Source of the DNA: Sphagnum magellanicum
Lineage: Eukaryota; Streptophyta; Sphagnopsida; Sphagnales; Sphagnaceae
DNA length: 64,000 nucleotides
Assembly: GCA_021904315.1 (NCBI GenBank)
Contig: CM038919.1
Span: 434,001-498,000 of the forward strand
Direction of reading: 5' to 3'
Shown here: in pieces, positions 24,901 through 36,983 of the stretch
How positions within the stretch are numbered: position 1 is the first letter of the stretch
Layout: every line of letters begins with the position of its first letter
Notes under the pieces: generated by a model
Databases searched by the model: none
Told to the model about the DNA's origin: nothing
What the model saw: only the letters and a program-made list of their open reading frames with translations
Position numbers and translations under genes: made by a program

Positions 24901-27290
24901 AAGGGGGACATGTGTGCAAGCACAACAGGGGTGGTACGGGTGCAATCACGGCGAAAGGCAGAGATGTATCTAGTGCGCACAGATGGATTCTCCTGCACAC
25001 GAGAGCGCGTGAAGGAGTCAACTTTGGCCTTCACACACCCCAGCACGCAGCAACAGATGCTAATGTGGAAAACATCACCCAAGACAGTGCTGCTTCTGAA
25101 GAAACTTGGTTCTGAACTCATGGAGGAGGCACAGCAGGTCTCTTCCTCCACTAATCACAACACAAAATTGAGCTGTGCCTTGCTTTTTTTGCTTGAAGGA
25201 ACATATTTCCAGGTCAATTCTTGTTGTTGAAATCTAGAGGACAACAAAGGTAGCTGGGTGATTGGTACGTTGATTGACTGCATCACAGAGATGTATTATG
25301 CCTATTCTATACACGGAATTGTTTGTCTCAATATCATGTAGCAAGATAATACTGCTTGCAAGATATACCCACTTGTGTTATGCATCTGTGGTTTGGGTAT
25401 GTTTGTGAGATTGAAAAGTTGGTTTCATGCCTTGAGCAGGTTGCATCCTTTTTGTTCCATCAAGAAGGCATGAATGTGATGGTGGAGCCAGATGTGCACG
25501 ACATGTTTGCCAGGCTTCCAGGTTATGGATTTGTCCAAACCTTCTACAACCATGACACCAGGTGTGTGTTGGTTATGCCTATTGAAGTTTGCTGTGCAGT
25601 TATTCTTGAACAGTTTTCACAGTCATTCATTGCCTCCAGGTTCAAGCTTACTGTAGATTGTTTTTGGAATATTTGCTTCATGTTCATTTGTGGCATTGTC
25701 ATTCTGGTTAAATCTCTCTGTCTGAGATGATGTGCAGTGAGCTGCATGAGAGGGTGGACTTTGTTATCTGCCTTGGGGGAGATGGAGTGATTCTGCATGC
25801 CTCAAACCTGTTTCGCAATGCAATTCCACCAGTTGTCTCTTTCAACTTGGGCTCTCTTGGCTTCCTTACTGCCCACCCTGTATGTCGTCTTATCTTTCCC
25901 ACTGTCTTTTGTGCAAATTAAATACCTAATACCAGTTTTGGCAGTAGAAGTGATCAACATACCCATAAGAACATTACTTCTGCAAGAACTGCTTCTTGAA
26001 GCTTAACATGATTGCTTGTCATGGGCTGACTAGTTTGAGGAGTTCAAGCAAGATTTGAGGGCCATTATAAACGGCAACAGTAGGATGGGTGGGGTGTACA
26101 TAACACTCCGCATGCGGCTGCGCTGTGAGCTGTTTAGGAATGGAAAGCCCATCCCTGGAAAAGTTTATGATGTTTTGAATGAGGTTGTGGTTGACCGTGG
26201 CTCCAACCCCTACCTCTGCAAAATTGAGTGCTATGAGCGCTCCCGTCTCATCACTAAGGTAACATTTGTGTTTTTGAATGCTGTTCTTAATGGATAGAGA
26301 ATTCAATCAGTCACTTAGCTGACGATTGCATGGATATGGCTTTTGTTCAGGTGCAAGCAGATGGAGTGCTTGTAGCCACCCCTACAGGAAGTACTGCCTA
26401 CTCAACAGCAGCAGGTGGTTCAATGGTATGTGCCATATGCATGGTGTGTTATATTGTTCATTATATGGTGTAACCATTGCATGCCATGATTCTTAGACAT
26501 GCTTCAGAGAGACTCTTTGGATCTATCTGATTTGGTTGGAGAAGCTTAGATGTTCTTTGCATTTTCTTTCCTTGAGCTTTGTAAGTGGGAAAATATGCAG
26601 GTCCATCCAAATGTGCCTTGCATGCTCTTTACACCAATTTGTCCACACTCCCTATCCTTCCGCCCTGTTATCCTACCTGATTCCGCTCTTCTTGAACTGA
26701 AGGTGCACTTCTTGACCCTCTCCCGAGAAAGAGTCTGGCACTGACTGCCCATCTCTTTCTCACCTTTGTTGTGTTAAAATAAATACATAAATGAAGATGT
26801 CTAATTGGAAGATTATCGACACTTCAGATCCTTAGTAATTGGGTTGATTCCAGTTGTTGCTTTCCAGCCCTGCATGTCTATGGGTTTTTGCAGGAGAAGA
26901 AATGAGCTCTTGATCAGTTCCTTTGAACTATTTAGTGATGGCCCCCAAGTGCAACACATGGAGTTTGGACATTGGGACTATGTTGTGAGAACTAAGCTAT
27001 ACTGAGAAGAGTATTTGCAGTGGAATGGTCGTCAGGTTGTTATTCATTGGTATATTGTGTGTTATGTGAGCTAGGTACCTGATGATGCAAGGAGCAATGC
27101 ATGGGTTTCATTTGATGGAAAGAAGCGACAACAATTATGCAAAGGCGAGTCAGTCCGTATCTGCATGAGTGAACACCCAATGCCCACTGTCAACAAGCAT
27201 GACCAAACAGATGACTGGTTTGGCAGCTTATCCCGCTGCTTTGGATGGAATCAGCGCATTGAACAACGCTCTATTTCTTTTCTCATGTGA
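21978..27290 (+). CDS. NADK2: Chloroplast NAD kinase, NADK2 type, with N-terminal phosphatase-like domain
   Basis: Eight exons: 21978-22739, about 23140-25137, 25440-25561, 25738-25879, 26034-26258, 26351-26425, 26601-26702 and 27075-27290, giving about 1213 residues (Arabidopsis NADK2 has 985). It phosphorylates NAD to NADP with ATP. The N-terminus is Ser/Arg-rich with a Gln/His run, compatible with a plastid transit region. [15 protein letters not shown] starts the conserved plant N-terminal region. A DSP-like domain contains [11 protein letters not shown] near residue 528, with Ser where active phosphatases have Cys. A variable acidic linker (Glu/Asp run near 803) precedes GNMCAS-like [20 protein letters not shown]. 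The kinase domain has [14 protein letters not shown] (GGDG about 974-977), [13 protein letters not shown] and [14 protein letters not shown]. The acceptor of exon 2 is the weakest junction because it lacks a clear pyrimidine tract; all others preserve phase. Confidence 0.95.
22740..23139 (+). other. Intron 1 of NADK2 (approximate 3' end)
   Basis: The donor is CTGCAG|GTCAGT. The intron contains a (GT)n run near 22920-22940 and a partial duplication of TAGCTGTGGT(G/A)TGTCTTGATT at about 22993 and 23050. The acceptor is placed at AAG|GCACAAGAAG because it restores the frame just before the conserved GDIAEVEAF region. Confidence 0.6.
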
Positions 27291-29775
27291 CCAATACAGC
27301 TTGTAGTTGTAATTCCCTTGTACTGTTTCTGCAATCAACATTACACAACCTCCCAAGTTCTTGTTCTATAATAGACATGTAAATTTTGGAGATAGAATTC
27401 CCAAAAATTATTCTCTGTGCTGTAAGCCTGTAGAGAGAGGTTGCTTTATTTGTAACTATAATTGTACTTGTACTCAACAGAAATTGTAGTTATCTGATTC
27501 TTCCAGCACAACAGATTTTGCCCCTTTTTCAGTTGACTTTGCCCTTGACCCGCAACAGGGTGTTGTTGGCTCTCGTGCTGAAATAATGTACACTGTTCTC
27601 TTGAAAATTTTGGTCTTCAGATCTGTTCAAAATTGCATGAGTACATGAGGTTGATGGGACTCACTTCAAGCAGCAGAGGGTGCTGTGGGTCCCCTTTTTC
27701 TGCACACATATCTTTTCCACTTTTGCCCTCTTGCATTCACAACTCTTGCCTCTTGATGTCTATGAATTGCACAATCCTTTCATAATGGTGTTGCATGTTT
27801 CATGAGTGCCATCTCATGTCAATTGGCATTGAGAGAATCTTTGTCAAATGAGCATCTCCATTCCATCTTATAGCTTAGATGTTTGGTGCTCATGCTTGAA
27901 TATGGTTTGCCCATTTATTAAACCCTTAGGAACCAAGAGGACCAACTCTGTTCTCTATTCAATCAATTTTGGAACTTGGAAGTGTTGAGTTTGTATGAAT
28001 TTTCAAATCCAGCTCTACAATACAGTGCATCACACATCTCTACAGGAATGCATAATTGTGGATCTTGCAAATCAATAGTTAAATTGCTGAGTATCCCATA
28101 GAGGGAGGGAGCACAAAACCCTCATTACTTGGAAAGAGTTGAGAGGTACAATGGTCACAAGAAGTTGCAATGAATGGGAGACTCCTACTTGCCAAAAAAA
28201 AGCCATGCAATATCAAACATCTAAGAACTCACAATCCATCCTAGCCTACTTGCTAAGGTCATGCTTAATTCATCCTCATAAGAGTTCTCAAGGTTGCCAT
28301 GCCCATCCAATAGCGGAGGTCCCATCTTGCTGACAATTTTTTCCCTAGCACGGTTGTCTTCAAACATAAATTAAAAATGAACAATGATCAATGCCGAGAT
28401 AATACAGAATCAAAACCATGCAGAAGAACCCATGTGCCTCAGTCATGAACCACTAGGTAGTTCCCTGTTGATCATCAGCCAACTAAGAGCAGTGAGCAGC
28501 CACACATTATGTGGTCATGCCGGGTACCAAAGATGCCTTCAGAATAACATATCACAAAATTTTCCCAAGTCTTTACGAAAAAATGATGGTGATAGCTACA
28601 ACAACCCATGCAGAGCAGCAGGATATATAAACAAACATACACTAATCTATATACAACCACCAGTCCTAGAAACTGGGAGCTAATTAGCAGATATTCATGT
28701 GGCTACCTTAATTGCATGTAACTCGTAAGGGCTTAACACATAAAATACGATCTATCACATGTAAATCTTGACAGTAAAATACTAACAATTAGTTGCACCT
28801 GCTCTTCACATGCAGCATTCAGCTTAAACTCTTGTTTCAATCCTGCACTTGATGCCTGAAACCAGGTCACCAAGTGTGTGATTGCCAAGACCTCCAGCAA
28901 GGCCCAAGGAAGGGTAAAATGGAAAGTGACTCAGAGAGGCAGGGTTTGGGGGCTCTTACCTGCACAGTGATTGTGTTCATTGAGCAGGCATTTGACTGTA
29001 GCTGGCTAGGTCATGTTAATCAAGCTGGATTAGCTCACATCTGCAAGAGCAAGTTTCACATCTCTGAATCAAGCTCCCAACAAATATAAGAAGAAAATAG
29101 TTGAGAAAGAGGAGAAGAAGAGTTATGACAGGAACGGATAAAAGAGAAACTGCAAACTGCAACGCTGAATTCAATATCAATTCACATTGGCAATTTCTTG
29201 GAGGATCACATCTTGGTGGCTGAAATTCTCTTGTTAGCACATGATGCTAGAGGTTTCATCTTGTTTGTCACCTCTGGCTGCCAGCTCTGGCACTATCCAT
29301 GATTACAAGGAGCAATTCTAAGTCAGAATTCCTATACAGAAAGAGTGCTCAATAGGATCTACACACATAATTTGGTTGCTTGGAATGCCTTGATATTAGG
29401 ACATGGGAAGTTGTTGTGACACCCTTCATGGCCATTATCACTAGACATCTTTTCTACAAAAAAAGACGTTAAGATTCTGACAAATTGCTGGATCTCTGAT
29501 AATCGAGGAAATGGAAATCATTTTGTAGCTTGCACAGAAAATAATGTAGCAACATGAAAAAAGAAGAGAGTGCAAAGAAGGTGATGCAAAAGAAAGAGAG
29601 CAATGCAGATGGCAGATGCCCCTGTTACATATCTCATTCTGACAATCAAAACAGCAAACTGCACAGTTCACAAAAAGCTTCAGGAAGCCCTACGCAAAGA
29701 AACGCTGGCAGATGTGAGGAAAACATATGGACTGTATCTCTCAGTGCCTTAGTCGCCATTTAGCCTCTTGTCGGG
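27291..29775. other. NADK2 3' flank and intergenic spacer
   Basis: Mixed-composition DNA without recognisable coding sequence on either strand. The first few hundred bases are probably the NADK2 3' UTR. Short frames near 28139, 28384 and 29554 have no conserved domain. Confidence 0.55.
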
Positions 29776-31330
29776 GTGGAAGGGTTGGATCCACAGCCGC
29801 CGCAGCAACAGCAGGCCAGAGAGAAATTTTGGCTGGAATTCTTTTCAGATCCTTCGCAGTGGTGGGATTGTAGACCTGAGAAGAATGCCCGGCCGGATTT
29901 CAAGCGTAAGAAGAAGACGCACGAAGCACTCTGGCTTGGGGACAAGCAAACCCCCACATGGGGGTAGCAGAGCTGGCTGCAATGCTACCAGGAACTCTAC
30001 AATTGGACAGTTTTTCATGGAATAGAAAGCTTGCAAGGCATGGCAACAGGAGAAGACGATAGAACTCTTCAAAAGAATGCAATTTGAAGGCTTGATTCCG
30101 GACAGGTTCACTTTTGTTCCGGTGCTCAATGCATGTGCTAGTTTGCAAGCACTTGAGAGGGCAGACAAGCTCATCAACAGATCATTGAAAGCTGATGTGT
30201 TTGTGGGATGTAGCTTGGTTGACATGTATGTCAAATGTGGGGAGTATGGAAGATGCTTGGAGAGTGTTCAACAAGCCGCCATCTTGCAATGTGGTCTCTT
30301 GGACAGCTATGATATTGGGACATGTGAAATGTGGACAAGGGCAGAATGCACTGGATCTATTTTGACAAATGCAACAGGAATGTGTGCAGCCAGATACGGT
30401 CACTTTTGTCGGGGTGCTAAATGCATGTGCTAGTGTAGTTGCACTTGAAGAGGGCAGGCATGCTCATGAGCAGATCATCTGGAGCGGTTGTGAATCTGAT
30501 TTCTTTGTGGGAGCATGGAGGATGCTTGCAGAGTGTTCAAGAAGATGCCCTCGGATGATGTGATTACCTGGAATGCAATGATTTTTGGACATGTGAAATG
30601 TGGAGAGGGGCAAAAGGGACTGGAAACTCTTTCGATAAATGCAACAGGAAGGTGTGCATTTGTCATGTCACTTTTGTGGGGGTGCTGAATGCATGTGCCA
30701 GTCTAGCTGCACTTGAAGAGGGCAGGCATGCTCATGAGCAGATCATTGAAAACTGTTGTGAGACTGATGTCTTTGTGGGTAGTAGCTTTGTTGACATGTA
30801 TGCAAAATGTGGGAGCATGGAGGATGCTTGTAGAGTGTTCAATAACATGCCCTCATGGATTGCAGTCTCTTGGGCTGCCATGATATTCGGACATGTGAAA
30901 TGTGGGGAGGGGCAGAAGGTATTGCAAGTATATCAGCAAATGCAAATGCAGCAGGAAGGTGTGCAGCCAGACCCAGCCACTTTCATCAGGGTGTTGAATA
31001 GATGTGCCAGTGTAGTTTCACTTGAAGGAGGCCAGTGTATTCTTCAACTGCACAGAAGGGAAAGAGGTGTCAAGGAATGATGCATGATGAGGAATATGTG
31101 CCAAATATGAAATCTGTGCTGCATAGGAAGAGGAAAAGGAGTTTCATTTTGTGTCACCATAGCAAGGAATGAGCCATGCATTTGGGCTCATCAATACACC
31201 TCCTGGTACTCCACTCTGCAAATCCAAGTATCTGCAGGTATGTTGTGACTCCCACACACAACCATGAAGTTTATTGTGAAGATAGTTGCAAGAGAAATCA
31301 TATTGAGGGATGCCAGTGCTGTTAGTGTTG
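29776..31330 (+). pseudogene. PPR protein pseudogene, PLS-DYW class (RNA-editing factor type)
   Basis: Pieces of one protein are spread over all three frames. The start encodes FWLEFFSDPSQWWDCR and then ARPDFK...HEALWL, which resembles the PDF motif of plant organellar single-stranded DNA-binding (OSB) proteins and occurs in front of fern PPR arrays. PPR repeats follow: VLNACASLQALE, DVFVGCSLVDMYVKCG, VTFVGVLNACASVVALEEGR, SSFVDMYAKCGSMEDACRVF and the spacer WAAMIFGHVKCGEGQ, in frames 30077, 30369 and 30598. Downstream, 31081-31330 keeps scrambled DYW-domain pieces (YVPNMKSVLH, AFGLINTPPGTPL). At least five frameshifts, internal deletions and stops are visible. Functional relatives edit C to U in organelle transcripts. 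The decay is by indels, so no single-codon correction could restore it. Confidence 0.88.
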
Positions 31331-31519
31331 CATACTTTTAGGTTATGAAATTAGGTGGGAAAGTTTTTCAAGTACCTTGGTCATATGGTGATACCCTTTG
31401 TAGTTTTGAAGCATTCTACCTCTGCACTGAAGGGTATGAAGCATGCACAACAGGCTTCCTAAATGTTTGCATCTTTCGTCAAAGCTGCAATGATTTAGAA
31501 GTAACACTTGAGAAGAAGT

Positions 31520-31655
31520 CATTAGAGTCACAAGTCATTCATAAGAGTATTCCTAAATATTTAGGAATACTTGAGGAAATGTTGCAGCTGGAGGAAAGAT
31601 GCAACATTTCCTCAATATTTATTAATACTCTTATGAAAGACTAGTGACTCTAATG
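31520..31655. other. Long imperfect inverted repeat (foldback)
   Basis: The outer 32 bases of each arm (31520-31551 and 31624-31655, starting CATTAGAGTCAC) pair with two mismatches. The inner part TTGAGGAAATGTTGCA (31571-31586) pairs perfectly with TGCAACATTTCCTCAA. The left arm has extra bases containing the small palindrome CCTAAATATTTAGG; the loop is about 10-15 nt. I see no target-site duplication. It could be a microRNA-type precursor, a solo foldback element or a recent inverted duplication. Confidence 0.8.
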
Positions 31656-33234
31656 CCACATTATGAAAACCCCTTGTGAGGTATGGCTACTTGTTCAGGA
31701 GTAGGGGTTTTAGCAGTTATAGAAGAGATAGCTCACATTACTTCTCCATTTGAGTTGCTGAATTTGGAATATGGAAATGAGTGTGCAAATAGCAACTTCT
31801 CTTATATCAGCATAGAGTAGTTGTGGAGTTCAAACAGCATAAATGTTTTTGTAGCAACAGCTTATTGTCAGCTGCTAATGTTGATAGACTACCTTGAATA
31901 TCTGTCAATCAATTCAAATTACCAATAGTTAAGACTAGCAGTTGTTGTGATGTACAATATAGCATTTGTTTTAATTTGAGTTTCATTGACTGTGCAAGAC
32001 AGGATGGGATGTGTTTGAAACTGTTGTTGAAATATCATATAGGGTAGAAACCATCCATCACCAAGCTCTTCATATTTTCCTCCTTTCCTAAATATTTTGA
32101 GTGATCTTAACAGCAACGGGTTTGGCATATCTTGTTCATTTTGACTGATTTAAACACTGGGTGTGCAAGCAGAGCTTTACATACTTCTTTTAAACTCCAG
32201 AAATAAAGAGCAACAAATGAGACATAAAGCTGACTACATTTACAAATTAAATACATTCCAACAACCTCCAATTTTATCTTCAGTTTTTAGTCTGCTTTGA
32301 ACAATAGCAATGAGTTCCTCACATTCAGCTCTATACAAACTTTCAAACTGCAGAGGTAAACATATATTATTCTAGGATTTGTCTTAAAAATTAGTCATAC
32401 ATGGATTTTACAATTCCAGAGGCAAAGGAGTGGTTTCATAGGGTTCCAACCTCTCAAAAATACTGTTCAAAGCTGTCACTTTCACTTACAAGTCCTGATT
32501 TGTCTACCCACTGGTGTATCTGTTTCTAGTTTATTGCTTGGAGCTATTCATGTTTAAAAATTGTTGTCAGAACTGAGTGTGTAGACTATATCTACAGTCT
32601 CATCTTTATTTTCGATTTCACCAATTGAAACAAAAGCTGCAGTGTATATCTAGAAAAGTGTGACAAAGTTTCACCAAAAAAGTAAATAAAAATTCAAAAT
32701 AAAGAGTCTTTAAAATAAACATTATAATGGTTCCAAAAATGGAAGATTCTTACTTCTAGCTATTTCCCACTTTGTGAATATGCTTCACCTGGATATGAAG
32801 CACATTTGAAAAAACCAGATTTGAAGAAAGACTCTGAAAAATGTCCTGGAGCGGGTGGCTGTAATTTCAACCACCCCAGCAACCAGACAATAATACGGTA
32901 AAAGCAAACTCTCTTTCCTAGTTCACTGCATACATTTCTACGGAGGCGGAAGACAAGTTGCTCCACTGCCATCACATCCTCCATAGTAATATGATTTTCC
33001 ACCTCAAAAGAGATCATCATCATCAGCAGCATAAATGTTGCTGTTTCTTCGGGCAATCTGAAGCAGATTTAGAAACGCTGATATTGATATATGAGCGGGT
33101 GCATTTTAGTTTAACCTCAGCTCAATATCAAAGCTAGCATATTGTACAACTAGCCCGGAGAATCTATCTACTGCATATAAAAGATACTCAGAATGCAGAT
33201 TTCCATGACCAAGAATGAGATTTCTTTGCTCGGA
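31656..33234. other. Spacer between PPR pseudogene and expansin
   Basis: No recognisable gene. The last few hundred bases should hold the 3' UTR of the minus-strand expansin. Short frames near 31919 and 32760 on the minus strand lack known domains. Confidence 0.55.
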
Positions 33235-34396
33235 CTAGAACTGTGAGCCTTCAAAAGTTTGGCCGAATTGCCAGTTTGAAGGAGCAGCATCCTGTGAGAC
33301 AAGAGTTCTGCCATCACTGGTGGTGATCATGAAAGACAAAGCTTGACCGTCCATTGCATTGCCACTGTATTGCCAGTTTTGGCCCCAGTTCCTATCCATC
33401 GCGTACCAACCAGTTCTTTCTCCCTTGCATGACAAGGACTGCACATCCCCTGCACCGCCCACATTGGACACCAGCACTAGAAGAAAGTAGGGGTTGCCAT
33501 TGATGGTGAAATGCACACCCCCCGACTTGACACAAGGAACCCTGATCGATCAAAAAGCAACACAGCAAATCAAACAATTGCAGAGAAACTAGAGTCCAAA
33601 GCCAGAAAGTTGAAGGTTTTCAGATATGATCCTTCAATAAAAAGATTTTCAGATATGATCTGCAAGAAAACGGAAGATCCTTTCGCATCCTCAACAACTC
33701 TCGAGAATGCATTTGGGTGTTGCAAGGATCAAACAAAGACATCGCAAGCTTTGAAGGTAAGCATGATTCTGCCATTGAACGTTCACCTGCGGTAGAGGAC
33801 GGGGACAATTCCCGCTTGGTAGATAGCAATCTGCTGGTAAGCGGGAACAGCCATGTCGAAGTGCTGGAGAGGCATGTTGCACCATCCACCGTTGTCGTTG
33901 GGCAAATAAGGGTTGGGAGGACAGAAGTTTGTTGCCGTCACAGTCACTGTAGCTCCGGATACACACCATCGAGGCTCGTTGCATTGCACCTCAAAGCATG
34001 CCCCACAGCTCAGGCCGTTGTTGAAGAGGGCCGTGCTCAAAGCTGCTGTGTTCGTTCCATAGCCCTGGCTATACAGGTTTCCATATCCGCAAGCACCTCC
34101 TGCGACGGTGAAGTATATCAGAAACATGAGTCAAGCAAACAGTGCAGATGAAGCGTGGAAGTGAGGTTCGTCAGGTGCAACACACTCTATTAAAACCATC
34201 CTCCTAGCTCGCGAGCTCGACCAGACATGAGTGCTATACCTTGGGTGCCCGTGGCATCGCTCCCACCATAGAACGTGGCATGCGCGTCGCTCCATGTTGC
34301 CTCACCAGTGTATAGACCAGAACTCTGAGCGTGTGCCAACTGATGGGCGCACGCCAGAGTCAAGACAAAAACCATTCGCAGGAGCACGGCCGCCAT
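33235..34396 (-). CDS. Alpha-expansin
   Basis: Minus-strand exons in transcription order: 34396-34240, 34099-33787 and 33541-33235, total 777 bp, 258 residues, the usual size for alpha-expansins. The first residues [20 protein letters not shown] form a signal peptide ending near AHAQ, so the protein is secreted to the wall. Domain 1 (GH45-like barrel) shows [26 protein letters not shown], the Cys series and [16 protein letters not shown] marks the alpha subclass and HFD is the conserved functional motif. Domain 2 (CBM63-like) ends [14 protein letters not shown] with conserved Trp residues. Expansins loosen growing walls at low pH without hydrolysis. The intron positions at GT(Q)G|GACGYG and YRR|VPC split the known domain edges. 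Nothing suggests inactivation. Confidence 0.95.
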
Positions 34397-35205
34397 CTCG
34401 CTGCACATCGAACAATAGCAATGAGACGACAACAATGGGAACCCTGCATTTAAGACCAGATCGTTTTCAACAAGCGATCTAAACAAAATGGAACCAATTC
34501 CACGAGAACTTCAAATGCGCCACTCTCAGTATGAAGAGAGAAAGAGGAAGGAAAAAATGAAACTCATACAGCCACATCCGGAAATCCCAAAACAAGTTTA
34601 AAAGCTACAACAACGTTAATCGGAGAGGAGGCAAAACCCAAATCTTTCACCCGCAATATCAATCGATATACAGAAGAGGCAAAATCCCAACAAGCAGTTC
34701 CCCGCACAAAAATCCAAGCCATGAACAAACAAAACCACCAAGGAGCCAAAACTCATGAAGCCATGCACAAGGCACTCCTGCAGTAATCCAACAAAGTGTG
34801 GACTCGACAAACTACAGCATAGCTTACAAGGATGAGAACTCTCTGAATCACAAACGAGAAACGAAGAAACGACCACGACAACAACAACAGTTATAGAGCG
34901 AAAGGAGCTTTAAAAAACAGACAAACAAACAAACACACACACACACGCCGTGAACGAGAAACTCAGAAAGCTTACTTGAGGTGAGGCAGGAATCGTGTGG
35001 AGGACGGATGACCTACTTCCTGCCTGTTTGTCTTGCGCAATGGCAATGGCAACACAATAGGCAACAGGAGGAAGCAGAGCAGCAAGCAAAGATTGATGGG
35101 GGGCAACGAGGAGCGACGCGAAGCAAAGAGGGGAAGAGAGGGAGAAGCCGGATGGATTGGCGGCGACTGGTTTACAAGGAGAGGACGAAAGTGTAATATA
35201 CACAC
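34397..35205 (-). promoter_or_regulatory. Expansin 5' leader with UTR intron and TATA box
   Basis: Read on the minus strand, an acceptor GATGTGCAG|CGAG lies four bases before the ATG, and a donor CTCAA|GTAAGC matches at 34975. This implies a 575-bp intron (34401-34975) in the 5' UTR. A TATATTAC box on the minus strand at 35193-35200 would place the transcript start near 35165. The intron contains an AAAC/AC microsatellite (34921-34945). Assignments are from sequence pattern only. Confidence 0.6.
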
Positions 35206-35431
35206 GAGCCGGTTGCCCGATTCCGTGCAGAACGCAATGTTCGGTCAGTCAGGGAAAACAAAAATAAATTTAAATAAATTTAAAACATAAAAGAAGAAGA
35301 AGAACCTGCACCACCCCGACGCACGGTTGGCCGCGCGGGCTGGCAGTCCGTCCCCTAACGAAACCGGTTGTCTAAAGGCTTCGGTTCGTCGCGTAAAATA
35401 TGCATTACATGGCTCCACCGTGTTTTTTTTC

Positions 35432-35453
35432 TTTGTGCGAAATTTCGCACAAA
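35432..35453. repeat. 22-bp perfect palindrome
   Basis: TTTGTGCGAAA followed directly by its reverse complement TTTCGCACAAA, with no spacer. It lies 0.24 kb upstream of the putative expansin TATA box. Confidence 0.9.
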
Positions 35454-35639
35454 TGGGAAAAATACAATTGAAAATGGATTTTTTTCCCCCCCACATTCTC
35501 CTTCTTTTTGGGGAAAAACATCTTCAAATGTCGAGAAAAAATTTCATCACATTCCCACTTGGATTTTAGACAGGGGAGGCCATTTTTTTTAATCAGCTTT
35601 TTTACATAGGCTACAGGGGTTTTTTTTCAATTTTGTGTT

Positions 35640-36224
35640 ATCCAGAATTTGGCGAATTCGGCGAATTCTTATATTAAAATTAGCCAAATTTGCAATCAAA
35701 ATCAACAGAATTGGTCCCCAAAAAAAGTAGTGTACCTAGCTGCCCAGTTTTTGCAACATTTCTCACTACCTTATATCTAACTTTCAGTTTTTTTTTCCTT
35801 TTGAATGAAAACCATACAAAAATACTCAATATAGAGTTGCAATTACAATGAGAAAGGAAGAAAATATGTGAATCTTATACCCTATGAGAACCTCCTTGTG
35901 TTTTCTGTTTTTTTGTGGGAAAAGGTCAAGAAACGCACAACTTGTGTTGAGGACAAGCCATGAGACTGTGGTGCGGTAGGATTGCCTTCATGAAAATTTG
36001 GCTTGTGAGTGCCAGTTTTTTCACTTGAGACTGTCTAGCAATTAGCTGAATTTGTGAACCTGACTAGTACCTACAAATTGCCATTCTATGTTGCCATGAG
36101 AGCTTGATTTACCTCCGAAGAAAGCCCACAATTTTGTGTTGAGGAAGTGGAGAGTAGCAACCCTCACTCTTCTTGTTCATTGTTGTGTTTTCTTTGATGT
36201 TTGAGATTTCACTGTTGACACTAA
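35640..36224. other. Non-coding spacer
   Basis: Nothing recognisable, apart from a small tandem GGCGAATTC repeat near 35652. Confidence 0.5.
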
Positions 36225-36420
36225 TTATATTATTTTCAGAAATGTTCATATTGTATTATATTATTTATTTTAAAACCAAATTTTTTTGGAAGCAAATTGA
36301 AAAATCTTTGACAATACTCTGAAAGTATTCCATATTTTAAACCAAAATTAAATTAATTGTTTGACAGTCATGTGTTGAAGGTACCCATTGTACTACTGTA
36401 TTTAGGGTTAGTAAGGTAGT
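36225..36420 (+). repeat. Dispersed AT-rich repeat, copy 1
   Basis: It shares GACACTAATTATATTATTTT, CAGAAA(T/G)GTT, a weakly conserved middle, ATGTGTTGAA, and a (G)GTACxxTxGTA block with 59766-59990. A further degenerate piece may lie at about 38190-38270. Confidence 0.6.
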
Positions 36421-36463
36421 TATGTAGTCAACTGTGATTACATGCTAATTATTGGTAGTCGTT

Positions 36464-36979
36464 GTTGTCTGAAGAGGTGCTAGTAATGCCAGTTTATGGC
36501 AAGTCAGATCATTCGAGATGAAAATGTTAATGAGGTTGGAGCTTACTAATTAAAGGCTGCAACTTCTTTAAAACAATAATAAAATAATTAGAGATAGTTG
36601 CTAATTAAGGAAAGACAAAGTCTTGGGATATTATTGTAATCTCTTCAAACCCCATCATCTCTCATGAAGGAAGACAACCCTCACCCATGGGATTTAACCA
36701 TAGTAAAGCACTTGACGAACCGTATCATGAACCTAAACATAGTAGATCACCAGGCAGAGGAGGAGGGTTCTTTAGACCTACTCCTTAACGGTGAGAGGGA
36801 TCTTATGCCTATAAGTAGGCATAATATCTCTTATACTTAAGAAGTAGGATTAAGAGCTGTCCTCTTTCCTAAGAGGTATATTTAAGGCGATATAATTTGC
36901 TTTCCAAATACACTAAGAAATTTCTCTGAGTTTCAGCATTTCAGACTGAGATTTAATAAAATTTCCCTACTTTAACAAT
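36464..36979 (+). mobile_element. Possible solo LTR or LTR fragment
   Basis: The stretch has a promoter- and poly(A)-like order: a TATATTTAAGG box near 36887 and AATAAAA near 36955, ending CTACTTTAACA. Short inverted pieces (TATGCCT...AGGCATA) lie near 36806. No second copy and no convincing target-site duplication was found, so the boundaries and the identification are tentative. Confidence 0.3.
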
Positions 36980-36983
36980 ACCA

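Noticed and set aside
24354..25151. Minus-strand frames opposite NADK2 exon 2
   Set aside because: They are shadows of the conserved plus-strand exon.
31520..31655. MITE interpretation of the hairpin
   Set aside because: No flanking direct duplication could be seen, so it is reported as a hairpin of unknown origin.
36464..36979. A definite solo LTR
   Set aside because: TATA- and poly(A)-like signals are present, but no target duplication or second copy was found; kept only as a low-confidence feature.
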